Source of the DNA: a bacterium
GTDB lineage: Bacteria > Vulcanimicrobiota > Xenobia > Xenobiales > Xenobiaceae
NCBI GenBank assembly: GCA_030535355.1
Contig: JAUNIO010000026.1
Coordinates: 1-37,778 of the forward strand
Length of the DNA: 37,778 nucleotides
Direction of reading: 5' to 3'
Shown: positions 1 to 7,186 of the stretch, piece by piece
Position numbering within the stretch: position 1 is the first letter of the stretch
How the letters are laid out: each line of letters begins with the position of its first letter
Made by a program: the position numbers and the translations under genes
Notes under the pieces: model-generated
Told to the model about the DNA's origin: nothing
Databases searched by the model: none
The model's input: only the letters and a program-made list of their open reading frames with translations

Positions 1-54
1 AAATCTATGCATTTTTATTTTGCAACTTTAAGCACTTTTATTTTGCAATAAACA
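1..54. mobile_element. possible terminus of an IS21-type element
   Basis: Two copies of a TTTTATTTTGCAA motif lie at 12-25 and 35-48. Read from the other strand the segment begins TGTTTATTGCAAAATAAAA at position 54. IS21-family ends start with TG and carry internal repeats of this kind. No transposase is visible because the element would extend left of the window. It could also be chance AT-rich repetition. Confidence 0.3.
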
Positions 55-215
55 TCGATTGTTCATCTATGAAGAAATAACAATATTCTGCAAAATATCC
101 TTTTACTAAAATCTGTTTAACCATAATCCTGTCCTGGGGGATAAGCCTGGGCTGTCTGCGGATGCAGGGCTGGCAGCTGCTGGCACCGTTCTGCAGTTCT
201 CAAACAATAACTATT

Positions 216-908
216 CTAAGGACAGCCGTTAATCCCGCAGCTGGCACCCTCGGCGATAATTTGCTTTCCTTCATCTTTTAAGGCGCGCAGAACCACGGAT
301 TTTAATTGTTCGGCTGACTGAGCACCGGGAACTCTATAGCTTCCTATCACAAAATAGGGAACGGCATGAATTCCATAGTTGTAGGCTTCGCGCTCATCGG
401 CAATCACTTCATCTTCATACTGAGCTGTGCTCAGCATCTCTTGCACCTCATGCGCGGGCAGGCCGCATTCCTCACCTATTTGCTGCAGCAGCTTTACATC
501 GGCCAATTCGCGGTTTTCCGTAAAATAAGCTTTAAATAGGCTTTCAATTACCCTTTCGGCCAGGGCCGGATCGCCTTTGCTTTGCGCCAGCTTGGTCAGG
601 CGATGGGCGTCCATGGTATTAGTGAATAAGGTAGAAGCGTATTTAAAATCTAAGCCTTCCTTTTTTCCCAGCTCAGATATGTGCGCTATGGTCTCCCCCG
701 CCTCCTGCATTGAAATACCGTACTTGCGGGCAAAGCGGCTCTGAGTGTCGCTGACAGCGTGCAGTTCGGCGCGCGGGTCCAGCTGAAATGCCCTCATTTC
801 GATTTTTACATCGGTAAGTTCAGGAATTTCGGAAAGGACCCGTTTCAGACGGGCCTCGCCAATGTAGCAATACGGACAGGCATAATCCGACCAATATGTA
901 ATTTTCAT
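216..908 (-). CDS. FrnE-like DsbA-family thiol-disulfide oxidoreductase
   Basis: Predicted cytoplasmic thioredoxin-fold oxidoreductase of the DsbA/FrnE family, about 230 aa, near the family's usual length, with no signal peptide. Residues 11-14 are the active-site CPYC, preceded by the strand MKITYWSDYA. A VPYF segment near residue 190 fits the cis-proline loop. The C-terminus carries a second pair, C224-x4-C229, a layout described for Deinococcus FrnE. I chose the ATG at 908 because GGAGGTG sits 6 bases upstream; a longer reading to 935 would start inside the promoter leader and ahead of that site. It is divergent from the TetR gene and almost certainly its target (two operators in the shared promoter). 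The physiological substrate is unknown. Confidence 0.88.
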   Translation of the reverse strand: MKITYWSDYACPYCYIGEARLKRVLSEIPELTDVKIEMRAFQLDPRAELHAVSDTQSRFARKYGISMQEAGETIAHISELGKKEGLDFKYASTLFTNTMDAHRLTKLAQSKGDPALAERVIESLFKAYFTENRELADVKLLQQIGEECGLPAHEVQEMLSTAQYEDEVIADEREAYNYGIHAVPYFVIGSYRVPGAQSAEQLKSVVLRALKDEGKQIIAEGASCGINGCP

Positions 909-927
909 ATTAACACCTCCATAATAA

Positions 928-941
928 TAGAACATGTTTTA
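928..941. promoter_or_regulatory. TetR-type operator O1
   Basis: TAGAACATGTTTTA, one mismatch from the perfect palindrome TAGAACATGTTCTA. It lies between the predicted transcription start and the ribosome binding site of the FrnE-like gene. Confidence 0.7.
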
Positions 942-952
942 TTATTATCTGG

Positions 953-981
953 TTGCGATTATATAGAATATGTTCTATTAT
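953..981 (+). promoter_or_regulatory. probable promoter of the TetR gene
   Basis: TTGCGA (953-958), 17 bases, TATTAT (976-981) on the plus strand. It overlaps the oppositely oriented promoter of the FrnE-like gene, and the 964-977 operator lies in its spacer too. One regulator dimer could therefore control both directions, including autoregulation. Confidence 0.5.
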
Positions 982-986
982 GTCAA
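958..986 (-). promoter_or_regulatory. consensus sigma70 promoter of the FrnE-like gene
   Basis: On the minus strand there is a perfect TTGACA (986-981), a 17-base spacer and a perfect TATAAT (963-958). The transcript should begin near 951, giving a leader of about 40 bases with GGAGGTG before the ATG at 908. The spacer is occupied by operator 964-977, so this strong promoter is expected to be repressed. Confidence 0.8.
964..977. promoter_or_regulatory. TetR-type operator O2
   Basis: TAGAATATGTTCTA, also one mismatch from TAGAACATGTTCTA. It fills the -35/-10 spacer of the promoter driving the FrnE-like gene. Its centre is 36 bases from that of O1. Two near-identical palindromes in a divergent TetR intergenic region is the classic arrangement for this family. 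Confidence 0.75.
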
Positions 987-1001
987 TAAGGCTTAGTTAA
1001 T

Positions 1002-1637
1002 ATGGCGAGAAGATGCGGACGGCCTGCTAAAGGGGCTGAACTAACCGACAGCAGGCAAAAAATTATAGATACAGCTGTGAGAATAATTCGGGAACAGGGC
1101 GCTGGCTGCGTTACGGTGCGCCATATCTGCGAAAGCTCTGGTTTGTCTATCGGGACATTTTACCATTATTTCCGCGATAAAGACGATCTCATGATGTATT
1201 TTGTGCGCGTTATAGATTTCGACGCTTTAGCGCTGCAGGCGGATGCGGATCGAGTAGGTGATCGCCAATGCGAGCTGTATATGCACTTGATAAAGCAATA
1301 TGTCCAGCTCGGCGATGATTTTATGAAAAAGTTTTATACCACAGATAATTGTTCATTATCGGCGTATATGGGAGAGCAGAATGGCAATTATTCTGCAGGT
1401 ACAGTAATGGCCAGAAGTGAGCGAGAATTAAGAGGGGCACAGCAGGCAGGTCGTTTGTATAAAGAAGCCGATGTTCATCTGTTGGCCATGGATATCTGTA
1501 CTATAGTGAAAGGCTGTGTGTTTGAGTGGTGCTTAAATGGCGGCGCTTTCAGTATAGAGGATAGTCTGCGCCGGATTATCAATAATTATTTGACACCTTA
1601 TCTGCAGGATAGACCAAAACACATTGGACAGGCATGA
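1002..1637 (+). CDS. TetR/AcrR-family transcriptional regulator
   Basis: A 211-aa protein with the N-terminal TetR DNA-binding domain. Helix-turn-helix residues about 38-57 read TVRHICESSGLSIGTFYHYF, ending in the family's typical FYHYF(R)DKDDL. The rest is an all-alpha ligand-binding/dimerisation domain that does not reveal the inducer. It is divergent from the FrnE-like oxidoreductase across 93 bp holding two matching palindromes, so it probably represses that gene and itself. The start is ATG at 1002 with only a weak AAGG 10 bases upstream. The inducer may be a thiol-reactive or electrophilic compound, judged from the target gene alone. Confidence 0.9.
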   Translation: MARRCGRPAKGAELTDSRQKIIDTAVRIIREQGAGCVTVRHICESSGLSIGTFYHYFRDKDDLMMYFVRVIDFDALALQADADRVGDRQCELYMHLIKQYVQLGDDFMKKFYTTDNCSLSAYMGEQNGNYSAGTVMARSERELRGAQQAGRLYKEADVHLLAMDICTIVKGCVFEWCLNGGAFSIEDSLRRIINNYLTPYLQDRPKHIGQA

Positions 1638-1789
1638 GCAGCTGATAGTCAGACGTTTATAAGAATCTGCTGTCAGCCTGTGGCGCTTGTTATACAGACA
1701 TAAGCGTCTTCACAGCGCCATAGTCAAGACAGCTGCGCATTATTGTTTTTATCATTGTGCAGCAAATTAGAACCTAAGGAGTGTAAACA

Positions 1790-2617
1790 ATGCCGTATAT
1801 AACAGTCAGCGACGGTACTAAGCTGTATTATGAGGATCATGGCAGCGGAGAAACTCTTCTCTTCAGCCACGGCCTAAATTCTTCGCATTTGGACATCAAG
1901 GATTTTATCGGCGAGTTTAAAGGCGAATATCGCCTGGTGTTCTACGATCAGCGCGGGCATGAAGCGTCCGAACGTCCGACTAAACACATGAACGTCAAGA
2001 GACTGGGACAGGACATACACGATGTTATCGAGGCTCTCGACCTTCAGGATGTAACAGTTATCGGTCATTCCATGGGTGCGGCGTCCATTTTCAGCTATGT
2101 AGGCCAGTTCGGCTGTGCCAAGCTGAAAAGGATAGTGGCCGCCGATATGTCGCCTTATATGCGCAATACTGTCTGGGATGGCGGCATAGCCCAGGGCAAA
2201 TGGACTGATGAGGATTTCCTGCAGGACTTAGAGCGCATCTTTGACAATATCGGATACGCTGGCTGGTACATAACCAAGACCATGATGAACCCTGCCTTAG
2301 CTGCCACTCCGCCGGAAATGGAAGAGGCCATGATCGCCCTGTGCGGCCAGGGTTTCGATCCCTGGACTATGGCCAGTCTTTGGTACTCGCTGTTCAGAAC
2401 CGATCAGCGCCCCGCCATGGAAAAGATAACCGTGCCTTTCCTCTATATCATGCCGGAGCTTCCCCTTTATTCCATGACCGCCGTCAATTATATCAGGGAG
2501 CATGTTAAAAGCGAGTTTGTGCTTGAGAAAGATTTCCCCGGGACGACGCACAATATCATTCAGCAGATGCCCCGCGAAACGGCGGAAAAGGTTAAAGCCT
2601 TTATAAATCGTTATTAA
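1790..2617 (+). CDS. alpha/beta-hydrolase
   Basis: A 275-aa single-domain alpha/beta-hydrolase fold protein, the usual length. Visible elements are the oxyanion-hole HG at residues 27-28, DQRGH at 53-57, the nucleophile elbow GHSMG with Ser94, and a C-terminal His254 in GTTHN. The usual acid position after strand 6 appears to be Glu223 (IMPELPLY), so the triad may be Ser-Glu-His. There is no signal peptide, so it should be cytoplasmic. AAGGAG lies upstream of the ATG at a normal distance. It follows the TetR gene on the same strand after 152 bp with some imperfect inverted repeats, so co-transcription is possible but unproven. The substrate cannot be told from sequence; esterase, lipase, lactonase or C-C hydrolase are all possible. 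Confidence 0.85.
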   Translation: MPYITVSDGTKLYYEDHGSGETLLFSHGLNSSHLDIKDFIGEFKGEYRLVFYDQRGHEASERPTKHMNVKRLGQDIHDVIEALDLQDVTVIGHSMGAASIFSYVGQFGCAKLKRIVAADMSPYMRNTVWDGGIAQGKWTDEDFLQDLERIFDNIGYAGWYITKTMMNPALAATPPEMEEAMIALCGQGFDPWTMASLWYSLFRTDQRPAMEKITVPFLYIMPELPLYSMTAVNYIREHVKSEFVLEKDFPGTTHNIIQQMPRETAEKVKAFINRY

Positions 2618-2746
2618 CGGCGGTTTAGCGACGTTTTCTGCAACAGAAGATATATGTCTGTTAAAGACCATAATTGCGGCGTGAGACAGGCTTTCAGAGC
2701 GAAACTTCTTTCTTGCCGATGATATATTCGCAGGAGAGGCCGCTGC

Positions 2747-3598
2747 TTATTCATGCAGGCGCGGCAGGAGCTTACGGTAAATCTCAGCGGCGGCCTCCCC
2801 TATTTTATGGGCTTTGTCAGAAATTTTAAAAGCGCTGACCGCGCTGCCCCGGGGATCGCAGTCGCCGATCTTTTCACCTGCGCTGACTTCCAAACCGTCG
2901 TGCACTAAACCGCGCAGCAGGCCGGCGATAGCGCTGATTACTGGCTTTCCGCCGACATAACCGACTATTTCCCCAGCCTCGATAAGGTCGCCCACCTGAC
3001 GGGTGCCTGTAAAAGTACCAGCCTGCGGGGCGCGCAGCAGACGGCGCGAACTCTCTCCGCCGATCACCCCGGGAACGCCGGTATTGGGAATGGCGCGGCC
3101 TTGAGTGATTATGTCTCCTAAATGCTCGCCGCGCTGGGTCTCGATGACGTAATCTACATTGGGCATTTCGCCTGCGGAACCTTTGGGAATATCATCCCAG
3201 CGGGAATACGCTGTAAAACCAGGACCAAGCCCGATTACCGCCGGGGCCAGAGGGCGCTGATCGGGCAGGTCGTACTTGAACATACGGCAGTCAAAGATGA
3301 ACTGTGGCTTTAATAGCTCGATTAAGCTGGTTTCGCTGTCGATCAGGACGGGGATAATCCCGGAAGCCTGCGTTTGGCTGTGCAGTTCGTCAATGGTCAT
3401 CAGTTGGGAAGTCAAGTCTTCGACGCGCTGGGCACCGTTATAGACGGCATAACCCAGGCAGACGGTGTGGCGCACCATTTTGGGATGGGCCAGTTCGGTG
3501 ATGATGACGCGGGCCCCCTGTTTGTGGAGATGATAAGCGACGCCGGTCCCCAGGTCGCCTCCTCCGCGGATTACAGTCGTTAGAGATATAGCTGTCAT
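2747..3598 (-). CDS. yqeB: YqeB/EF2563-family selenium-dependent molybdenum hydroxylase accessory protein
   Basis: A 283-aa protein that starts with a Rossmann-like glycine loop (VIRGGGDLGTGVAYHL, residues 9-24). It then follows the EF2563/YqeB pattern: ITELAHP, the AVYNG segment, FDCRMFKYD, GLGPGFTA, and a C-terminal barrel-like part with GLLRGLVHDG. The family occurs with selenium-dependent molybdenum hydroxylases and is thought to act in maturation or labile-selenium cofactor insertion; its reaction is not established. No hydroxylase, selD, yqeC or molybdopterin gene lies next to it, so it is an orphan here. The ribosome binding site is weak and the start could shift by a few codons. The N-terminus abuts the glycine loop, so no large extension is missing. 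Confidence 0.85.
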   Translation of the reverse strand: MTAISLTTVIRGGGDLGTGVAYHLHKQGARVIITELAHPKMVRHTVCLGYAVYNGAQRVEDLTSQLMTIDELHSQTQASGIIPVLIDSETSLIELLKPQFIFDCRMFKYDLPDQRPLAPAVIGLGPGFTAYSRWDDIPKGSAGEMPNVDYVIETQRGEHLGDIITQGRAIPNTGVPGVIGGESSRRLLRAPQAGTFTGTRQVGDLIEAGEIVGYVGGKPVISAIAGLLRGLVHDGLEVSAGEKIGDCDPRGSAVSAFKISDKAHKIGEAAAEIYRKLLPRLHE

Positions 3599-3676
3599 AG
3601 CTGTATTGTCGATCCTATTATGTAATAAGGGCGTTATTCGCTGCTGAGATTAACGACTCCCTGCACTGTCAGAAGT

Positions 3677-4405
3677 TTATTGAGCCGGCGAGGTCTGAGG
3701 CCCGCTGTCGTTTTGCATCAGCTCCATCAGCTCGGCGTCGGTTTTTTCGTCCAGTTCGCTTTCTTTGAACAGCTTGACCAGCATTTTGGCCAGGGGTTTG
3801 TCGTTGTGCACGAACACGATGTCGTAATATCCGGGCTGGTAATTCTCATGGAAGACATAGAAATTCATGGTGTGCTCGTCGTCCCAGGCTGCAGGGACTT
3901 CCCCTTCCGCTTTGGCCGCCGGTTCGCTGGGCAGGCCTTTATCGTAAGCGGACGGATCCGGATTGTGGACGAAAGCGTAGATGCCGATCTTTTCACCCGC
4001 CGGGATGCCGGTGTCTAAGGAAAAATTCATCCACTCGTCCAGATTGAAAACGCTGCGGATGCCGTCCCCGGCGCAGGGCAGCCCATTGATGCCGGAACCT
4101 GACTGGTTGCCCGTGATCTTCACGCCTTTAATCAGCGGAGTTTGGCCTTCGGGCAGATTGATCTGGTACAGACGTCCCAGGATCATGGTCTGTTCGGCGG
4201 GCTGGTCCGCCTTCTTTTCGGCGGCTTGAGGCTGCTCGGTTTTGGCAGAGGCCGGTTCGGCTGCCGCGCCGGTCTGCTCCTGAGTCTGCTTGGTTTCCGG
4301 GGAAGCTGTGCTGTCCGGCTGAGGGGCGGGACTCTTGCTGCAGGCGGAGAGCGTGAGAGTTAAGGCAGCGGCCAGCATAAGGCTGCTGAAGCGTTTTATA
4401 TTCAT
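3677..4405 (-). CDS. putative lipoprotein of unknown function
   Basis: A 242-aa protein with a type II signal peptide: positive start MNIKR, hydrophobic run SLMLAAALTLTL, lipobox LSAC with Cys22 as the lipidated residue. Residues 23-75 are a Pro/Ala/Glu/Gln/Thr-rich linker that would tether the domain away from the membrane. Residues about 76-230 form a compact beta-rich domain (strands such as MILGRLYQINLP, IGIYAFVHNP, YYDIVFVHN) with no family I can name. The C-terminus is acidic. GGAGGTTCTTCG precedes the ATG at 4405. No clear operon partner. It probably sits at the cell surface or in the periplasm. Confidence 0.8.
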   Translation of the reverse strand: MNIKRFSSLMLAAALTLTLSACSKSPAPQPDSTASPETKQTQEQTGAAAEPASAKTEQPQAAEKKADQPAEQTMILGRLYQINLPEGQTPLIKGVKITGNQSGSGINGLPCAGDGIRSVFNLDEWMNFSLDTGIPAGEKIGIYAFVHNPDPSAYDKGLPSEPAAKAEGEVPAAWDDEHTMNFYVFHENYQPGYYDIVFVHNDKPLAKMLVKLFKESELDEKTDAELMELMQNDSGPQTSPAQ

Positions 4406-4589
4406 CGAAGAACCTCCATCGCCATCAATGTGTTAATATATTAGATCGGCTTCGGACGTAGCGGCGCCGGAGAACCGCCGGTGATATTTCCCTATGCAAG
4501 TGTCAAAGCCTTCGTGTCCGGCGCTGGTTTTCTGCCTCCCTCATTGTATGTATATCTGTCTAGCGTTTCTCTGTGGCTTCCGTATATAA

Positions 4590-5573
4590 TCAAGAGATAA
4601 AGTATTTAATCTCCTGTAAAGAGTGTTCTCGCACCGATGCGTCGGACGAGGTGTTCACATAGAACTTGCCGCTGCGGAATGAGGAAAAGCGCAGCAGTAG
4701 ATCTTGGGAATACAGGGTTTCAAAGCGGCGGATGTCTTCATATCTGCGGCAGAAAATCAGGTCCCGATAGGTCTCATAGAGGAACGGCGCCGTCGTATAC
4801 AGTCTGAAGCTGACTCTGTCGTCCAAAGCCTTAAGCAGCATGGGAATCGTGCCGATATATCCGGATTCGATCACGGCGATATGCTCTGCAGAGACAGAAC
4901 CGAGCAGTTCCAGAAGCAGCGTTTTTAACGGCGTATGCCTGTCGAGAACCCGCAGAATTCTTTCTCTGCAATAGGCGCAGAAGTCGGGAAAGGCTGTATA
5001 ACCGTACTCTAAGGCTTCGTAGAGGGGCAGGCGCAGCTCGTCGTCTGCCTGCTGAGTCCGCGTGAACGCGTCCAGGAAGCTGCGGCTGATGAGCCAGGGA
5101 TAAACTCGGGCACGCTGCCGGCTGCGGAAAAAGACATACGGAAGCAGGGCATCTCTGAGAAGAAAAACATAGGCGGTGTCCGGGGCTGCTTCGAGCCAGC
5201 CGCAGTATCGGTAAATGTCCTGTAAAAAGGCCTTGCCGGAAGGGTGTGCATGTTTTTCAGCGGCGGCGATTAAAGTGTCCAGCAGGGATTGGAGCTCGTA
5301 TTCTTCAGGACTGTACAAAACCGGAGGCAGGCTGTCATGCTCAAGTGGAAATGGCGCGGCTTGGCTGTTCCGCAGTAGCGTCCGCAGCCGGGTCAGACAG
5401 GAAAAGCTGTTTTCCAGGTGACGGTTCAGATTGGTATAACCTTCGTCTTCCAGATCGTCCAGCACCTTCAGAAGCTGCTGCGCTTCATAGACGTCTTCGC
5501 GCGTAAGCGCTTTGTTTTCCAGCGCTTCCAGACGCAGCCGGTAATAATTATCATTAAACGATATAAACCCCAT
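4590..5573 (-). CDS. uncharacterised protein, possibly HAD-like, in operon with acetyltransferase
   Basis: A 327-aa cytosolic protein (no signal peptide or membrane helix) that I do not recognise with certainty. The first 110 residues are largely helical and charged. The middle has FLLRDALLPYVFF followed by WLISRSFLDAF. Later comes AVIESGYIGTIPMLLKAL and LYTTAPFLYETYRDL. The order 'LxRD...ISR...(D/E)xGxxGTxP' loosely recalls HAD-like proteins of polysaccharide loci, a weak impression only. It starts 10 bases after the stop of the hexapeptide acetyltransferase on the same strand, with AGGATACGGGGC upstream, so the two are probably co-transcribed and may act on one small molecule or surface glycan. 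Confidence 0.7.
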   Translation of the reverse strand: MGFISFNDNYYRLRLEALENKALTREDVYEAQQLLKVLDDLEDEGYTNLNRHLENSFSCLTRLRTLLRNSQAAPFPLEHDSLPPVLYSPEEYELQSLLDTLIAAAEKHAHPSGKAFLQDIYRYCGWLEAAPDTAYVFLLRDALLPYVFFRSRQRARVYPWLISRSFLDAFTRTQQADDELRLPLYEALEYGYTAFPDFCAYCRERILRVLDRHTPLKTLLLELLGSVSAEHIAVIESGYIGTIPMLLKALDDRVSFRLYTTAPFLYETYRDLIFCRRYEDIRRFETLYSQDLLLRFSSFRSGKFYVNTSSDASVREHSLQEIKYFIS

Positions 5574-5583
5574 GCCCCGTATC

Positions 5584-6228
5584 CTATGCGTTTAGCAGCA
5601 GCTTTATTTCGCGCTTGACCCTGTTCAGATCGCTGCAGGTCAGCAGCGGGATCAGGCGCTGAATTTCGCTGATATCTTTATTCCACCATTTAAAGCGGAG
5701 CATCAGAGTGATAAGCTCGTCGTCAAAGCGTTTGCGGATCGTTTTGGCCGGATTCCCCGCCGCGATTGTATACGGTTCGACAGCGCTGCCGACCACGCTG
5801 CCGGCACCTATGATTGCCCCGTCACCGATATGTACGCCGGGAAGGATGACCGCGTTTTGACCGATCCAGACGTCATTGCCTATGACGGTATCACCTTTGA
5901 AGGGAAGATCGGCCGGCGCGGGCGGATTTGCCTGCCAGCCCTGCAGGGTGTAGAAAGGAAATGTGGTGACGGCGTTAAGCTGGTGATTGGCGCCGTTCAT
6001 CACGAATTCCGCGCCGGCCGCAATCTGGCAGAATCTGCCGATGATCAGCCTGTCGCCCAGCCATTCGTAATGGTGCGTGACGTGGCTTTCAAACTCTGCG
6101 TCGGCGATATAGGTGAACTCGCCCACAATGATATTGGGATTCTTGATCGTTGGCTTTACATATATTTCTTTGTCATAACCCGGAATCGGATGGATGAGAT
6201 TCGGATCGGGACGTTTTCCGTCTTTCAT
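5584..6228 (-). CDS. xenobiotic (CatB/Vat-type) hexapeptide acetyltransferase
   Basis: A 214-aa left-handed beta-helix acetyltransferase, the usual length for CatB (type B chloramphenicol) and Vat (streptogramin A) enzymes. The family's catalytic His is visible at 82 in MNGANHQLN, followed by TTFPF. Hexapeptide turns run from about 110 to 160 (VIGNDVWIGQNAVILPGVHIG, then IGAGSVV), ending in the conserved AAGNPAKTIRKRF. It would transfer acetyl from acetyl-CoA to a hydroxyl group. Real CatB/Vat resistance enzymes and many unrelated O-acetyltransferases share these motifs, so a resistance phenotype should not be assumed. It is the first gene of a two-gene unit with the 327-aa protein downstream. 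Confidence 0.85.
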   Translation of the reverse strand: MKDGKRPDPNLIHPIPGYDKEIYVKPTIKNPNIIVGEFTYIADAEFESHVTHHYEWLGDRLIIGRFCQIAAGAEFVMNGANHQLNAVTTFPFYTLQGWQANPPAPADLPFKGDTVIGNDVWIGQNAVILPGVHIGDGAIIGAGSVVGSAVEPYTIAAGNPAKTIRKRFDDELITLMLRFKWWNKDISEIQRLIPLLTCSDLNRVKREIKLLLNA

Positions 6229-6611
6229 TATCGCCTGCCTATACCGTGCTTGATTGATATGCCGTCGGACTTATTCGCGTTTTTTGCTGATATGCTTTTA
6301 TCCGCCGCACTCAAAAATCCGGGCGGAAAGGCAGAAAGATGCCGGAAAACCTGCCTATATACCTGCTAAATAATAGTACGTTGGTTTTAGTGCATGAGTT
6401 TGATATATGCTTTGTTATATTTTTAAACGTGCCCGCTACACCTTTAAAAGGCCGGGAAAATGATTTATTATGGCAGCTGACAGACTGTTTTCAAATTGAT
6501 GACAAAGTTAAATTAGCGCAGAAATGGCAGCTGCTGAAAAATATTCTGCCAAACCTGAATACCGATATCAATGCCTGATGCCAGCTGGTGGCTATGCTGG
6601 CCCGACAGCTT

Positions 6612-6619
6612 AAGGAGGG
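6612..6619 (+). promoter_or_regulatory. internal Shine-Dalgarno inside Rpn-type copy 1
   Basis: AAGGAGGG lies 4-5 bases before the ATG at 6624, inside the coding frame and just after the in-frame TGA. It is one of the strongest ribosome binding sites in the window and explains how the remaining 111 codons could be translated. Confidence 0.65.
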
Positions 6620-6623
6620 CAGT

Positions 6624-6959
6624 ATGAGTACGGAGCTTTCATTGGAAACCGAATATCCCTGTTTAACTATGGGTGAAGTCAATCATCTGTTCGACGAGGA
6701 AGGCACTATTATTGTCGGCGAAAAGCGCATGCGGCTTTTAGGACGCGCCGAGGGACGCGCTGAAGGTCGTGCTGAAGGCAAAACAGAAGAACGGATTAAC
6801 TGCTTAAAGCAGGTGCTGTACGGCAAATTCAGCGACATCTCCCCTGACCAGCTTGAGGCTGTGCTGGCCCGCCGCGACGAGCCCGATCTGTTCGCCCGCA
6901 TAATTAAGGCTGATTCTGTCGAGGACCTGCTTCAGTCACTGTCTCGAGCGGACGGTTGA
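6624..6959 (+). CDS. nested C-terminal Rpn protein (RpnS-like), copy 1
   Basis: An intact 111-aa ORF starting at the ATG after AAGGAGGG. It begins MSTELSLETEYPCLT, then NHLFDEEGTIIVGEKRM, then a charged coil of RAEG repeats (about residues 39-52), then a helical C-terminus unlike that of the other two copies (FSDISPDQLEAVLARRDEP). In E. coli the rpn genes make a short C-terminal protein from an internal start that oligomerises and blocks the full-length nuclease; this ORF has that position and shape. Here the nuclease part is gone, so this would be an orphan. A strong hairpin terminator follows at 7034-7089. Confidence 0.6.
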   Translation: MSTELSLETEYPCLTMGEVNHLFDEEGTIIVGEKRMRLLGRAEGRAEGRAEGKTEERINCLKQVLYGKFSDISPDQLEAVLARRDEPDLFARIIKADSVEDLLQSLSRADG

Positions 6960-7033
6960 TCATGGTGGTGCCGTTACCGCACCGGCCGCGAATTACTGCA
7001 TTAGAGACGCTGCTGCTTTAGCAGCTTCCGTGC

Positions 7034-7089
7034 AGAATATCGCAATGGGCATTATCCTCTGCTGAGAATAATGCCCATTGCAATATTCT
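7034..7089 (+). terminator. rho-independent terminator after Rpn-type copy 1
   Basis: Arms 7034-7055 and 7068-7089 pair over 22 bp with a single mismatch around a 12-base loop, followed by a T-rich tract (TCTTTTGTGTTG). The orientation suits plus-strand transcription ending 75 bp after the 6959 stop. Confidence 0.75.
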
Positions 7090-7186
7090 TCTTTTGTGTT
7101 GTCTAAAGCTGCGCGCCGGCTTTTCCGTTTGACATCACGGCCCCGTCTGTTTGTCTAACCGGCGCTGTAAAGGCTTTCGGACCGTT

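Larger units (their letters stand above)
6339..6959 (+). pseudogene. decayed Rpn-type (PD-(D/E)XK_2) gene, copy 1
   Basis: A single reading frame runs from 6339 to 6959 with one in-frame TGA at 6576-6578. Upstream of the stop are pieces that look like the middle of an Rpn (recombination-promoting nuclease) protein (KLAQKWQLLKNI, compare FGQKWHNFEEF in copy 2). Downstream are MSTELSLETEYP, a GRAEG repeat coil (three 12-base repeats near 6740-6780) and a helical tail. The N-terminal PD-(D/E)XK catalytic domain is absent; 6229-6338 codes for nothing recognisable. The product upstream of the TGA should be inactive. The 3' part retains its own ribosome binding site and start (see 6624-6959). Confidence 0.6.

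Noticed and set aside
4440-4540. Inverted repeat AGCGGCGCCGGA / TCCGGCGCT as a terminator
   Set aside because: The arms are far apart and no T-tract follows in either direction; not supported as a terminator.
6576-6578. In-frame TGA in Rpn-type copy 1 as a possible selenocysteine codon
   Set aside because: Copies 2 and 3 have no Cys or Sec at this position, no SECIS-like hairpin is evident directly downstream, and a new ribosome binding site follows; a nonsense mutation is simpler.
6740-6780. 12-base tandem repeats as a regulatory minisatellite
   Set aside because: They encode the RAEG coil found in all three Rpn-type copies; the DNA repeats follow from the protein repeats.
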